NCBI RefSeq assembly: GCF_007833165.1
Contig: NZ_VOBQ01000015.1
Coordinates: 62,001 to 126,000 of the forward strand
Source: Caenimonas sedimenti
Lineage (GTDB): Bacteria > Pseudomonadota > Gammaproteobacteria > Burkholderiales > Burkholderiaceae_C
Reading direction: 5' to 3'
DNA: 64,000 nucleotides
The notes beneath the pieces were generated by a model, which worked only from the letters and a program-made list of their open reading frames with translations, did no database searches and had not been told where the DNA came from. Position numbers and translations under genes: made by a program. This document shows positions 8,658 through 17,207 of this stretch, in pieces (position 1 is the first letter of the stretch; every line of letters starts with the position of its first letter).

Positions 8658-8684
8658 CAAGGCCCGCGACGCGGGCCTTGTTTT
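8658..8684 (+). terminator. Intrinsic terminator
   Basis: A 10-base perfect stem (CAAGGCCCGC / GCGGGCCTTG) with loop GAC at 8668-8670 is followed by TTTT. It lies 22 bases after the stop of the repeat protein and 8 bases from the end of the convergent DUF4864 gene. Confidence 0.8.
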
Positions 8685-8691
8685 CGACCGC

Positions 8692-9144
8692 TTACGTGGA
8701 AAGACGGGGCGTATCCGGGACGACCAGGCAGGCGCTGATGCGCCAAGCCTTGTCCTGCTGGCGCTGCAGCAGGTAGGTGACCAGCCAGGCCGAACCTGCG
8801 CTGTCGGTCATGCGAACGCGCTGGAACGCCATGGTGCCGTCGGACTCGGGCTTCAGGAACATCACCGATGCGGGGCGGTGCACCATGGGGTAGTGCGCGC
8901 GCACCATCGCCATGAAGTGCTCGGCGCTGTCGAACTTGCTGCGGATGGCTGGGTCCGCCAGCGCGAAGGCCTTGCCGGCATCGTCGGTGGCGAAGGCACG
9001 CAGTTGCTGCTGCACGACCTCGCGGACGCGGGTCACGTCTTCCTTCGGCAAGTCGGCGGCGAGCACACCGCCGATGAGCGCGCCGGCGAGCGCCAGCGCC
9101 CAGGTGACGGGCTGGTGGCGCAAGCGCGAAACGATCGGGTGCAT
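8692..9144 (-). CDS. DUF4864 family exported protein
   Basis: This 150-residue protein begins with a hydrophobic signal or anchor (MHPIVSRLRHQPVTWALALAG). The rest fits the DUF4864 pattern: VREVVQQQLRAFATDDAGKAFALADP, then FMAMVRAHYPMVHRP and a C-terminal beta part with AWLVTYLLQRQQDKAWRIS. The ATG at 9144 has GGAG upstream. It is about half identical by eye to the next gene (9208-9651), so the pair arose by tandem duplication. The fold is NTF2-like; no function is established. Confidence 0.8.
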   Translation of the reverse strand: MHPIVSRLRHQPVTWALALAGALIGGVLAADLPKEDVTRVREVVQQQLRAFATDDAGKAFALADPAIRSKFDSAEHFMAMVRAHYPMVHRPASVMFLKPESDGTMAFQRVRMTDSAGSAWLVTYLLQRQQDKAWRISACLVVPDTPRLST

Positions 9145-9207
9145 GGGGTGCTCCAGTCGCAGGTGCAACGATGATGCCGCAAAGGGCCGGCCTGCGCCAG
9201 CCGCCAG

Positions 9208-9651
9208 TCAGGTGGTGCGCCAGTCGTTCTCGGCGACGATGCAGCCGCCGATGCGCCAGCTCATGTCCGGCTGCTGCACCATGGAGAACAGCGCCAGCCA
9301 GGTCTTGTCGTTGCCGTCGCGGATGGTGACGATCTGCAGCACCGTGCCCTGTTCTTTCTCGGGCGCCAGGAAGCCGAAGCCGGCGGCGCGGTAGACCATG
9401 GGGTAGTTGCCGCGCACCATGGCGAGGAAGCGGTCGGGATTGCCGATGGCTTTGCGCACCTCGGGCGTCGCCGCGGCGAAAGCGGCTTCCGCGTCGTCTT
9501 CGGAGAACGCCTTGAGCTGCTGCAGGATCACGGCGCGCACCTGCTGCACCTCGGCGTCGGGAACCGTTTCGGCCCGCGCCTTCAGCTGCATGCTGGCCGC
9601 CGCCAGCGCGATGCCGACCAGGGTGAAGAAGCGGAGGATCATGGGGCTCAT
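9208..9651 (-). CDS. DUF4864 family exported protein (paralogue)
   Basis: This 147-residue protein has a signal peptide (MSPMILRFFTLVGIALAAAS). Its DUF4864 body lines up with that of its neighbour: VILQQLKAFSEDDAEAAFAA, FLAMVRGNYPMVYR and a closing MSWRIGGCIV. GGGAGA precedes the ATG. It is upstream of the 8692 gene with 63 bases between, so the two may be cotranscribed. A candidate promoter of the TCCTAC type lies about 65 bases upstream. Confidence 0.8.
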   Translation of the reverse strand: MSPMILRFFTLVGIALAAASMQLKARAETVPDAEVQQVRAVILQQLKAFSEDDAEAAFAAATPEVRKAIGNPDRFLAMVRGNYPMVYRAAGFGFLAPEKEQGTVLQIVTIRDGNDKTWLALFSMVQQPDMSWRIGGCIVAENDWRTT

Positions 9652-10023
9652 GGCGGCATCTCCCGGGGCGGCGTTGAACTTGCTGCCAAGGGTAGGTGGG
9701 CCGCGTGGAGTTCAGCTGTAGGTGGACAGCGCGGGGGCGCGTGGGAAGGTCCACAGAGCGTGCCAATGGCGCGATGAGAGCGTGGTGAATGGGGGGAGGG
9801 TGCGCGGCGCAAGCCGCCGGGAAAGCCGCCGGCCCACTGGACAATGCTCTTGCTTTTTCGCTGGCGGTCGCGGAAAGCTCGATGCCTGTCTTGGTAGCGC
9901 GGGCCGGCTGGCTCTCGAAGTGGATTGGAGCGGTGGGGCCCTGGCGGGTGCGCAGGCAGGCAGGCCTTGCGGCTGTAGGCGCGGCCCGTCGAGCTGTGTG
10001 GGAGGTCCCGCGCCGGCAGGCGC
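9652..10023. other. Gene-free interval of 372 bases
   Basis: No credible coding region, RNA gene or repeat was recognised. The left end holds a candidate promoter for the DUF4864 gene. A GCCTACA copy on the minus strand near 9975 has no plausible -10. Reading frames here have shadow-like composition. Confidence 0.5.
9689..9723 (-). promoter_or_regulatory. Putative promoter with CCTACA element
   Basis: On the minus strand ACCTACA (9723-9717), 22 bases, then TACCCT (9694-9689), a TANNNT hexamer. The element ends 65 bases before the start codon at 9651, close to the distance seen for the copies at 22457 and 36379. Confidence 0.35.
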
Positions 10024-10896
10024 TCAGGCGTCGCTGAGCAGCACGCGCAAGCCGCCTTCGGGCTCGAACCGGTCGTTGCGCCAGTGCAGCCGGGTGGGCC
10101 CGGGCAGTGCCCGCTCGCGCAACGAGTGCCGGGGATCGCCGGGGTAGCACAGCACCCGCTCGCCCTCCTGCTCGAACGGCTCGGGCCGGATGCAAGGCGG
10201 CTGCCGGGCTCGAGCCGCTTCCAGCACGGACGCCACGTTGCGGTGGCGCGCCAGGTGCGCGAGGCTCATGATCTGCGGCGGCGCCAGCTCGATGCCGCCC
10301 TCCCAGTACTGCGTGAGCGCCCGCCCCGGCGCCAGCCACAGGCTTTCGACGGCCTCATGCTGGTCATGCGCGGGCACCTGGCCCGGTGGCACCGCCGCGA
10401 CGAAGAAGCGCGTGTCGAAACGCTTGCGCACCACGCCGCCGACCTGCGGCGTGACCCAGCGCGACCAGGGGTGCAGCGCGCCGGCCTGCAGCACCAGGCC
10501 CCAGGGCTCGAGCAACTCGCTGAACCGCGGGCCGGTGCGCAACGCCGCCCAGGCTTGCTGCGCCTGGGCGGGCGTGACCGGCGCGAACAGCAACCCGGTT
10601 TCCTCGAACACTTCACGGATCGCCGCGACGTACAGCGCGGCGGCCTGCAGCCCGTCGAGCTCCGGTTCGCCGAGCGCCGCGTGCAACGCAGCAGGCGCCG
10701 TGTCCAGGCGGTCGGCCCACTCGGCATCCTCCGCATCCACCTTGCCGCCCGGGAACACGTAGGCCCCGCCCAGCACGTCGGACAGGCCATGGCGCTTCAG
10801 CAGGAACACCTCCAGCCCGTCCGCGCCGTCGCGCAGCAGGACGACCGTCGCCGAGGGCAGGGCGGGCGAGCGGATGGCTTCGGTGGTGAGTTGCAT
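10024..10896 (-). CDS. Nudix hydrolase with split Nudix box (NUDT19-like)
   Basis: This 290-residue hydrolase starts with strands typical of the fold (ATVVLLRDGADGLEVFLLKRH). The glycine part of the Nudix box (PGGKVD, residues 49-54) is separated from the helix part (AAIREVFEETGLLF, residues 91-104) by about 36 residues. A large insertion of this kind is known for NUDT19/RP2p-type enzymes, some of which act on CoA derivatives. The metal-binding Glu residues (95, 98, 99) are intact. The substrate cannot be assigned here. The gene is divergent from the beta-lactamase-like hydrolase gene. Confidence 0.85.
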   Translation of the reverse strand: MQLTTEAIRSPALPSATVVLLRDGADGLEVFLLKRHGLSDVLGGAYVFPGGKVDAEDAEWADRLDTAPAALHAALGEPELDGLQAAALYVAAIREVFEETGLLFAPVTPAQAQQAWAALRTGPRFSELLEPWGLVLQAGALHPWSRWVTPQVGGVVRKRFDTRFFVAAVPPGQVPAHDQHEAVESLWLAPGRALTQYWEGGIELAPPQIMSLAHLARHRNVASVLEAARARQPPCIRPEPFEQEGERVLCYPGDPRHSLRERALPGPTRLHWRNDRFEPEGGLRVLLSDA

Positions 10897-10988
10897 GGGT
10901 GTCCTTGCGGGCGACGTTAGCAGAGACCATGCGACCCGCCGAGCACCTGGGGGACGCTATGCTTTGGTAGCACACCAACGTCCATCCC

Positions 10989-12047
10989 ATGCACGATTTC
11001 ACCGAAGCCATCTCCTATGCCACCGCGCACGAAGTCGCGTGGCCGCGCGACCCCCATGCCGAGCCGGCGCGCTGGGGCGTCCACCACGACGATCCGCCGC
11101 CCTTCAACCGCCTGCGCGGTCCCGTGCATGCGCGCGGCGGCGTCTCGGGCGTGATCCGCGTGGGCGGCCGGGAGGTCGCGGCCTGGGGGGAGCCGGACCG
11201 CGCCGACCTGACGTTCAGCGTCGCCAAGACCTACCTCGCACTGCTGGCCGGCCTGGCGCTCGCGCGCGGACTGATCGCGAGCGCCGATGAGACGGTGGCC
11301 TCGCGGCTGCCCGGCATCGGCTTCGACGATCCGCACAATCGCGCCATCACCTGGGCACACCTGCTGGAGCAGGTGAGCGAATGGCAGGGCACCTGCTTCG
11401 GCATGCCCGACCAGGTGGAGCATCACCGCAAGGTGGCGCACGACCCCAAGCCGCCCACCGGACGCAAGGGTGAAGCGCGCGCATTGCAGCCGCCGGGCAG
11501 CTACTGGGAATACAACGACGTGCGCATCAACCAGCTGTCGCTGGCGCTGCTGCACCTGTTCTGCCGTCCCCTGCCCGACGTGTTCCAGGAGGCGGTGCTG
11601 GGACCCATCGGCGGTGGCGCGGACTGGCGCTGGGTGGGCTACGACGATGCCTGGGTGGAGATCGACGGCCGGCGGATGCAGTCCGTGCCCGGCGGCACGC
11701 ACTGGGGCGGTGGGGTATCGATCAGTGCGCGCGACCAGGCGCGCATCGGCCGGCTGCTGTTGTCCGATGGGCTGCACGAGGGCCGCCAATTGCTGCCGGC
11801 CGATTGGGTGCGGCGCATGCGTGAGCCTTGTTCGATCGCGCCGTTCTACGGCTGGCTGACCTGGCTGAACCGCGAGGGGCAGTTGTTCGCCGATGCGTCG
11901 CGCGCCAGCAGCTTCATGATCGGTGCGGGTGGCCACTACGTGTGGATGGAACCGGAGCACGACGCCGTGGTGGTCGTGCGCTGGCTGGACAGCGCGCGTG
12001 CGCCGGGTTTCGTGAGCCGTGTGACGCGCGCTTTGCGCGCGGCTTAG
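10989..12047 (+). CDS. Serine hydrolase, beta-lactamase/penicillin-binding fold
   Basis: This 352-residue protein has the SxxK motif SVAK (Ser77-Lys80) in the context LTFSVAKTYLALLAGLAL and a Tyr-Asn pair in WEYNDVRIN (175-176). A late HYVWMEPEHD segment is in the position of the third motif. No signal peptide is visible, so it is probably cytoplasmic, as with many class C-like esterases of this family. It may hydrolyse an ester or amide; resistance to beta-lactams should not be assumed. TATGCT about 30 bases before the ATG is a possible -10. Confidence 0.82.
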   Translation: MHDFTEAISYATAHEVAWPRDPHAEPARWGVHHDDPPPFNRLRGPVHARGGVSGVIRVGGREVAAWGEPDRADLTFSVAKTYLALLAGLALARGLIASADETVASRLPGIGFDDPHNRAITWAHLLEQVSEWQGTCFGMPDQVEHHRKVAHDPKPPTGRKGEARALQPPGSYWEYNDVRINQLSLALLHLFCRPLPDVFQEAVLGPIGGGADWRWVGYDDAWVEIDGRRMQSVPGGTHWGGGVSISARDQARIGRLLLSDGLHEGRQLLPADWVRRMREPCSIAPFYGWLTWLNREGQLFADASRASSFMIGAGGHYVWMEPEHDAVVVVRWLDSARAPGFVSRVTRALRAA

Positions 12048-12056
12048 ACGAAGCCG

Positions 12057-13040
12057 CTAGCGCCCGGCCTGCCCCTGCCGCAGCCGCTGCTGGATGGCCT
12101 GGCGCGTCGCGCGCACGTCGCTCGCGAAAGGGCTCTGCGGGTCGCTGGCCTGCTCGATCAGCGCCAACGCTTCGTGGTGGCGCCCGAGATCCGACAGGGT
12201 CTGCGCCAGGTTGTTCAGCACGATGATGGATTGCGGATGCCGCTGCTTCGCGCCACGCAGCACGTCAGCCGCCTGCGCCAGCGAGCCGCTGGCGTGCAGG
12301 TGGTTGGCCAGGCCGACCGCCGCCGGCAGGCTTTCGGGCCAGCGCTGCAGCGCGGCCGCGTAGCCACGCACGGTGGCCTGCACGTCGCCCCCACGCGCCA
12401 GGCCGGCGAGGGCGTCGAGCCAGCTGTCTTCGGTGGCCGTCGCCGCCGCTTGTTCCGGCGGCAGCACGGCCATGGCCCAATAGCCGCCCTGCATCCAGGT
12501 GCGCTCGAAAGCGGTGAACGACATCTCCTGGCGCGCCTGCGTACCGGAGCGCAGGAAGATGCTGCCGGTGGCGTAGTCGAAACCGTTGACGACGGCATAG
12601 TGCCACTGCGGGAAGATCGGCCCGACATCCTGCAGCACGACGACGGGATGCCCGGCGGCCACTTCGCGCAGCAGGTTGGCGAACTGCGGCGCGAGCTTGA
12701 AACTCACGCGCCCATGGCGGCGCGGCGTGGCCAGCATCTCGAGCTGCAGGCTGCCGCGCCGGGACGGCAGCCACACCTGCTCGACCAGCGCCTCCGGGCT
12801 GGCCACCACGCCGCTGTGACCCAACACGGTGGCCAGTGCGGCGGGGCCGCACTGGTATTCGTCCTGCGGAAAGAACGGGACGTCCGCCAGTTCCACCCGC
12901 TGCGGCACGCCGGCCGGCCAGGCGCCACGCAGGGCCATGGTCTGCGGCACCATGGATGCGCAGCCGCCCAGCAGCAGCGCGGCCAGCCAGAGCGCCAGCA
13001 AGCCCGCGCGATGCCAATGGTGCTTGTGCCCCTCCTCCAT
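12057..13040 (-). CDS. PA2778-family cysteine peptidase lipoprotein with TPR region
   Basis: This 327-residue lipoprotein has a lipobox LLLGGCAS with Cys27. A C39-like peptidase domain follows: VPFFPQDEYQCGPAALATVL with Cys64, then His147 in FPQWHYAVVNG and Asp155. The C-terminal part (about residues 195-320) is helical with TPR-like repeats (LANHLHASGSLAQAADVL, LNNLAQTLSDLGRHHEAL). AGGAGA precedes the ATG. The gene sits 13 bases after a PA2779-family gene, the same pairing as in Pseudomonas. The target of the peptidase is not known. Confidence 0.88.
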   Translation of the reverse strand: MEEGHKHHWHRAGLLALWLAALLLGGCASMVPQTMALRGAWPAGVPQRVELADVPFFPQDEYQCGPAALATVLGHSGVVASPEALVEQVWLPSRRGSLQLEMLATPRRHGRVSFKLAPQFANLLREVAAGHPVVVLQDVGPIFPQWHYAVVNGFDYATGSIFLRSGTQARQEMSFTAFERTWMQGGYWAMAVLPPEQAAATATEDSWLDALAGLARGGDVQATVRGYAAALQRWPESLPAAVGLANHLHASGSLAQAADVLRGAKQRHPQSIIVLNNLAQTLSDLGRHHEALALIEQASDPQSPFASDVRATRQAIQQRLRQGQAGR

Positions 13041-13053
13041 CGGGATCCGTCTC

Positions 13054-13413
13054 CTATTTGCGGATGGCGTAATACCAGATCAGCGCGGCGACTAGAACTA
13101 CCGCCAGGATGCCCCAGCCACTGGCGGCGCCGGCGGGTGCCGCCTGGATGTCCTGCGCGAGGGTGCGAACTTCCTGGTCGGTCATCGCATTCACGCGCTC
13201 ACGCGCGGCGGCGGGGTCCACGCCGGCCAGGCGCAGCTGGTCCCCCACTTCGGCACGTTCCAGCGCGCCCAGCACCAGCGCGCGCTCGGCCGTCGCGGGT
13301 GCGCCCGCGGCCTGCTCGGCGCCGATCAGCCCGGCTTGCGCCGACTGGAACGACAAGGTCATGAGCGACACCACGAGGGTGCGGCAAACCGCTCTCTTCA
13401 GGATCGAAGTCAT
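13054..13413 (-). CDS. PA2779-family exported membrane protein
   Basis: This 119-residue protein has a signal peptide (MTSILKRAVCRTLVVSLMTL, cleavage near QSAQA). A helical middle part carries the run MTDQEVRTLAQDI, and one C-terminal membrane helix (about residues 100-116, GILAVVLVAALIWYY) ends in RK. This is the PA2779 layout. The start at 13413 has GGAGA upstream; longer versions lack a signal peptide. It is the first gene of a two-gene unit with the PA2778-type peptidase, whose substrate or anchor it may be (inference from the pairing). Confidence 0.85.
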   Translation of the reverse strand: MTSILKRAVCRTLVVSLMTLSFQSAQAGLIGAEQAAGAPATAERALVLGALERAEVGDQLRLAGVDPAAARERVNAMTDQEVRTLAQDIQAAPAGAASGWGILAVVLVAALIWYYAIRK

Positions 13414-13506
13414 CAAGGTCTCCAATGAGTGTTGGTGCCCTGCGGCATGCCGGGCACGAGGCAATTTACGCACTCCATGTCCTCAGCGGGGCCGACTTCG
13501 CCCCAT

Positions 13507-13532
13507 GGAAACATTTCCCTACATGTGTTTCC
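13507..13532. promoter_or_regulatory. Inverted repeat upstream of PA2779/PA2778 unit
   Basis: GGAAACA at 13507-13513 and TGTTTCC at 13526-13532 form a perfect 7-base inverted repeat with 12 bases between. It lies 93-119 bases upstream of the PA2779-family start. The spacing suits a dimeric DNA-binding protein. It could also be chance. Confidence 0.3.
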
Positions 13533-13586
13533 GGCCGGTGTTGCGGTGGCAGGCCGGCCGTGCTGCGCCGGCCAGCCGTCGCGCCC

Positions 13587-14399
13587 TCACTCGTCGTCGC
13601 CGCTCAGCACGCTGCCGAGCAGGCCGCCGCCCACCAGGCCGCCGAGCACGGAGCCTTCTTCCTTGGAGCCGCCGCGCTGCGGTGCAGCCGCGAAGACGCG
13701 CGAGGCCAGGCGGGAGAACGGCAGGCTTTGCAGCCAGATGGTGCCAGGGCCGGTGAGCTTCGCGAAGAACAGGCCCTCGCCCCCGAACAATGCGGTCTTC
13801 ACCTTGCCCACGTACTGGATCTCGAAGTTGACGCTCGGCGTGTACGCCACCACGCAGCCGGTGTCGACCAGCAGCGATTGCCCGGCCGCCAGCTCGCGCT
13901 TGACCACCGTGCCGCCCGCGTGCACGAACGCCATGCCGTCGCCGTCGAGCTTCTGCATGATGAAGCCTTCGCCGCCGAAGAAGCCGACCGACATCTTGCG
14001 CTGGAAGGCGATCCCCAGCGAGACGCCCCGCGCGGCACACAGGAAAGCGTCCTTCTGGCAGATCAGCGTTCCACCCATCTTGCTCAGGTCCATCGCCAGG
14101 ATCTTCCCGGGGTAGGGCGCGGCGAACGCCACGCGCTGCTTGGCCTGGGCCTGGTTGCTGTACACGGTGGTGAACAGCGACTCGCCGGTCACCAGCCGCT
14201 TGCCGGCGCCCATCAGCTTGCCGAAGAAGCCACCCTGCTGGGCGCTGGCGTCACCGAACACCGTGTCCATGGTGATGCCGGCGTCCATGAACATCATGCT
14301 GCCGGCTTCGCCGATGGCGGCTTCGCCGGGGTCCAGTTCCACCTCCACGAACTGCATCTCCGCTCCGCGGATGTCGTAGTCGATCACGTCCATGGCCAT
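13587..14399 (-). CDS. AIM24 / TIGR00266 family protein
   Basis: This 270-residue protein is built of repeated beta segments typical of the AIM24 (tryptophan RNA-binding attenuator-like) fold. It has [58 protein letters not shown] and [15 protein letters not shown]. It ends in a Gly-rich region with acidic tail GDDE. GGAGG lies 8 bases before the ATG at 14399. Bacterial members are widely conserved but not functionally defined. It is divergent from the aminotransferase gene that follows. Confidence 0.88.
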   Translation of the reverse strand: MAMDVIDYDIRGAEMQFVEVELDPGEAAIGEAGSMMFMDAGITMDTVFGDASAQQGGFFGKLMGAGKRLVTGESLFTTVYSNQAQAKQRVAFAAPYPGKILAMDLSKMGGTLICQKDAFLCAARGVSLGIAFQRKMSVGFFGGEGFIMQKLDGDGMAFVHAGGTVVKRELAAGQSLLVDTGCVVAYTPSVNFEIQYVGKVKTALFGGEGLFFAKLTGPGTIWLQSLPFSRLASRVFAAAPQRGGSKEEGSVLGGLVGGGLLGSVLSGDDE

Positions 14400-14465
14400 G
14401 GCAAAACCTCCGTTGGTTGAAATGGATGAGTCGGGCGATGGTAGCGAACTCGGCCTTGCGCGAGA

Positions 14466-15374
14466 ATGGTCCGAATGGACGGTCCCGATTTCTCCAAAGG
14501 TGTCGCGTGGCAGCGCGGCGAGTACGTTCCCATCGCGCAGGCCTCGGTGCCGCTCACCGACTGGGGCTTCCTGCGCTCGGATGCCACCTACGACGTGGTG
14601 ACCGTCTGGGACGGCGCGTTCTTCCGGCTCGACGCCCACCTGGAGCGCTTCGAGCGCAGCTGCCGGCGCTTCCGGCTGGATCCCGGCAAGACGATGGCGG
14701 AGGTGACGGACATCCTGGCGCAATGCGTCAAGCTGGCAGGGTTGCGCAGCGCCTATGTCGAGATGCTCTGCACGCGCGGCCAGCCGCCCTGGGGCTCACG
14801 CGACCCGCGGCAGGCCGTCAACCAGTTCTACGCGTTCGCGGTGCCCTACGTCTGGATCGCCAACGAGGCGCAGCGCGAACGCGGCCTGCACGTGATCGTG
14901 AGCGACGTGCAGCGCATCCCGGCGGCCAGCGTGGACCCGACCGCCAAGAACTACCACTGGAACGACCTCACCATGGGCTTGCTGGGGGCGCTCGATGCGG
15001 GCGGCGACACGGTGCTGCTGACCGATGCCGCGGGCAACGTGGTGGAGGGACCGGGCTTCAACGTGTTCGCGGTGCGCGGTGGCGCGCTCGTCACGCCGAA
15101 GGAGGGCGTGCTCGAAGGCGTGACGCGGCGCACGGTGCTGGAGATGGCGCAGGCGCTGGGCATCCCGGTGGAACTGCGGGCGTTGCCTGCGGACGAACTG
15201 CGAGCCGCGGACGAAGCCTTCCTCAGCACGTCCGGCGGCGGCGTGCTGCCGGTGACTCGGGTGGACGGGCAACCGGTGGGCAACGGCGCACCGGGCGCAG
15301 TGACCCGGCGCCTGGTGGAGACCTACTGGGCGTGGCACCGCGATCCGCGGTACAGCCGCCCCATCGATTATTGA
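14466..15374 (+). CDS. Class IV (branched-chain-type) PLP aminotransferase
   Basis: This 302-residue enzyme has the fold type IV layout. It starts [21 protein letters not shown], has the PLP lysine Lys161 in [11 protein letters not shown], and Glu194 in [11 protein letters not shown]. Members transaminate branched-chain amino acids, D-amino acids or amines, or lyse aminodeoxychorismate. The substrate here is not clear, and the housekeeping ilvE is usually elsewhere. ATG codons at 14466 and 14475 are both possible; neither has a strong ribosome site. Its end overlaps the convergent HPF-like gene by 7 bases. Confidence 0.88.
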   Translation: MVRMDGPDFSKGVAWQRGEYVPIAQASVPLTDWGFLRSDATYDVVTVWDGAFFRLDAHLERFERSCRRFRLDPGKTMAEVTDILAQCVKLAGLRSAYVEMLCTRGQPPWGSRDPRQAVNQFYAFAVPYVWIANEAQRERGLHVIVSDVQRIPAASVDPTAKNYHWNDLTMGLLGALDAGGDTVLLTDAAGNVVEGPGFNVFAVRGGALVTPKEGVLEGVTRRTVLEMAQALGIPVELRALPADELRAADEAFLSTSGGGVLPVTRVDGQPVGNGAPGAVTRRLVETYWAWHRDPRYSRPIDY

Positions 15375-15733
15375 GGGAGCGTGTCGACGTCCTTGCGGAT
15401 GGTCTCGCGCTCGCGGTGCTCCTTGCGGTCGAGCTTGCCCAAAGCGTGGTCCAGGGCCCGCCCCAACTTCTCGGCAGCGCCGCGGAACGCCAGGTCCTGG
15501 TCGGCACCCTCGTTCGTCACGGCCACGGGCGGACGGCCGGCAATACGCGCTTCCATCATGCAGCGCTTGTCGATGCCGCCCTTGGCGCCATGGTTCTGGT
15601 CGGAGAGTTGCACTTCGATGCTGGTGATGTCCTGGCGGTAGCGGCCCAGGTGCTCGTTGAGGTAGTCGGCGGCCCAGCGTTCGAGTCCTTCCGTGTTCGC
15701 GATCCCGTTGCTGGTGTTGACCTGGATGTGCAT
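15368..15733 (-). CDS. HPF/RaiA-like ribosome-associated protein
   Basis: This 121-residue protein has the beta-alpha pattern of hibernation factors: MHIQVNTSNG, RWAADYLNEHLGRY, ITSIEVQLSDQN, CMMEARIAGRPPV and a helix AFRGAAEKLGRALDHALGKL. It ends with a charged Lys/Arg/Glu segment. Such proteins bind the 30S subunit under stress and stop translation. This divergent type lacks the long tail and may bind elsewhere. AAGGAAGAG precedes the ATG at 15733. Confidence 0.8.
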   Translation of the reverse strand: MHIQVNTSNGIANTEGLERWAADYLNEHLGRYRQDITSIEVQLSDQNHGAKGGIDKRCMMEARIAGRPPVAVTNEGADQDLAFRGAAEKLGRALDHALGKLDRKEHRERETIRKDVDTLPQ

Positions 15734-15869
15734 GCTCTTCCTTTCGGTTTCTTTGGAGTTGCCTTCAGCTTGAGGCCGAATCGTCCCGCGGGCAAGTGGG
15801 ACGAGGGCGATTGGCTTGTCGGACAGCCTTGGACAGCGCGCTATGCTTCCCGCCATAAAGAGGACCCCC

Positions 15870-16541
15870 ATGGCAGAGCTGGAAATCATCGAAGCGCAGA
15901 CCGGCCCCGAGCCGCGTTCCACCATCCTGATCCTGCACGGGCTCGGCGCGGACGGCAACGATTTCGTGCCGATCGCGCAGGAGCTGGACCTGGCGTCCAT
16001 CGGCCCGGTGCGGTTCGTGTTCCCGCATGCGCCGGTGCGGCCGGTGACCATCAACAACGGCTACCGCATGCGCGCCTGGTACGACATCCTGGGCAGCGAA
16101 GCCCAGGGGCGGGAAGACGAAGCGGGTTTGCGCGAGTCGCTCGCCGCCGTGGAGGAACTGCTGGCGCGCGAGGAGGCGTTGGGCATCGCGCCCGAGCGCA
16201 TCGTGCTCGCCGGTTTCTCGCAGGGTTGTGCGATGGCGCTGCTGACGGGGTTGCGGCACGGCCGGCGGCTGGCCGGCATCGCGGGGCTGTCGGGCTACCT
16301 TCCGCTGGCCATGCACACCGCGGCGGAGCGGCATGCGGCGAATGCGGACACGCCGATCTTCCTGGCGCACGGCAGCCATGACGACATCGTCGTGCCCGCG
16401 CGCGGCCGCATGACCCGCGATGCGCTCGCGGCGTTGGGTTACCGGCCAGAGTGGCATGAATATCCCATGGGCCACTCCGTGTCCATGGAGGAGATCGCCG
16501 ACCTGCAGGGATGGCTCCTGAAGGTCCTCGGCACGGTGTGA
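15870..16541 (+). CDS. Alpha/beta-hydrolase carboxylesterase (phospholipase/carboxylesterase family)
   Basis: This 223-residue cytoplasmic enzyme resembles Pseudomonas carboxylesterase II and acyl-protein thioesterases. It has LILHGLGADGNDF, FPHAPVRPVTINNGYRMRAWYD and the nucleophile motif AGFSQG (Ser117). Asp171 in HGSHDDIV and His202 in PMGHSVSMEE complete the triad. It hydrolyses short- to medium-chain esters. The ATG at 15870 has AGAGGA upstream; an earlier in-frame start at 15816 lacks one. Its promoter may include TATGCT at 15842. Confidence 0.93.
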   Translation: MAELEIIEAQTGPEPRSTILILHGLGADGNDFVPIAQELDLASIGPVRFVFPHAPVRPVTINNGYRMRAWYDILGSEAQGREDEAGLRESLAAVEELLAREEALGIAPERIVLAGFSQGCAMALLTGLRHGRRLAGIAGLSGYLPLAMHTAAERHAANADTPIFLAHGSHDDIVVPARGRMTRDALAALGYRPEWHEYPMGHSVSMEEIADLQGWLLKVLGTV

Positions 16542-16552
16542 ACGGCTTGCGC

Positions 16553-16585
16553 GCCTACATGCGGCGCGCTGCGCGACAGTACGCT
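16553..16585 (+). promoter_or_regulatory. Putative promoter with CCTACA element
   Basis: GCCTACA (16553-16559), 20 bases, then TACGCT (16580-16585). The element ends 55 bases before the ATG at 16615. A variant of the layout at 4220, 5737 and 33273. Confidence 0.35.
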
Positions 16586-16614
16586 GGGGCCATGCAAGAA
16601 AGCGGAGCGCAGAC

Positions 16615-17154
16615 ATGAACGCCCACCCCCTGCTCGGACAGATTCTCGGCGGCGTGTTCGGCCATGCCATGCAACGGCGCGGCATGCCGCCGCGCGCCGG
16701 GCGTGGCCTCGGCGGCGCCGCCGTGGGGGGCATCCTGGCCGGCATGCTCGGGCGCGGCCGGGGCGGGCGCGGCAACATGCTGATGTTGCTGCTGCCGCTG
16801 GCGCTGCGCTGGGTGCAACGCAATGGTGGCATCGCCGCCGTGCTGAAGCGCTTCCAGCAGCAAGGCTACGGGCCCCAGGCCAAGTCGTGGGTCGCGACGG
16901 GCGAGAACAAGCGCCTGGACGAGCACGCCATCCACGAGCTGGTGGGCCAGCGCGAGATGGCGCAGCTTTCGCAGCAGCTGGGGGTGCCGCAGCACGAGGT
17001 GGCCCAGGGTTTCGCGGAGATCCTGCCCGAGGTGGTGGATCAGCTCACGCCTGCCGGCCGGCTGCCGGCGGAGGCGGACGACCTGCTGGAGGACGGCCGC
17101 AGCGAGCTCGAACAGGAGATCGGCCAGGTGCAGCAGAAGGAAAGCACTCCCTAG
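16615..17154 (+). CDS. YidB/DUF937 family protein
   Basis: This 179-residue protein has a Gly/Arg-rich N-terminal half (HPLLGQILGGVFGHAMQRRG, then GGAAVGGILAGMLGRGRGG) and a hydrophobic stretch MLMLLLPLALRW. The YidB domain follows with YGPQAKSWVATGENKRLDEHAI and a helical end (LGVPQHEVAQGFAEILPEVVDQLTPAG). YidB-type proteins are conserved, and some are linked to stress, but none has a known activity. The last residues are Glu/Gln-rich. The candidate TCCTAC-type promoter upstream suggests shared control with other small exported or stress genes. Confidence 0.85.
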   Translation: MNAHPLLGQILGGVFGHAMQRRGMPPRAGRGLGGAAVGGILAGMLGRGRGGRGNMLMLLLPLALRWVQRNGGIAAVLKRFQQQGYGPQAKSWVATGENKRLDEHAIHELVGQREMAQLSQQLGVPQHEVAQGFAEILPEVVDQLTPAGRLPAEADDLLEDGRSELEQEIGQVQQKESTP

Positions 17155-17207
17155 ACAGTTCCGCGGCGGCGCGGCCACAATGCTCCGGCCACCACCGGAG
17201 AACTGCA

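Noticed and set aside
10989-12047. Calling the serine hydrolase a beta-lactamase resistance gene
   Set aside because: No signal peptide and family-typical esterase-like motifs; only the fold is shared.
13425-14420. Plus-strand open frame opposite the AIM24 gene
   Set aside because: Shadow composition; the minus strand encodes a clear AIM24 protein with GGAGG start.
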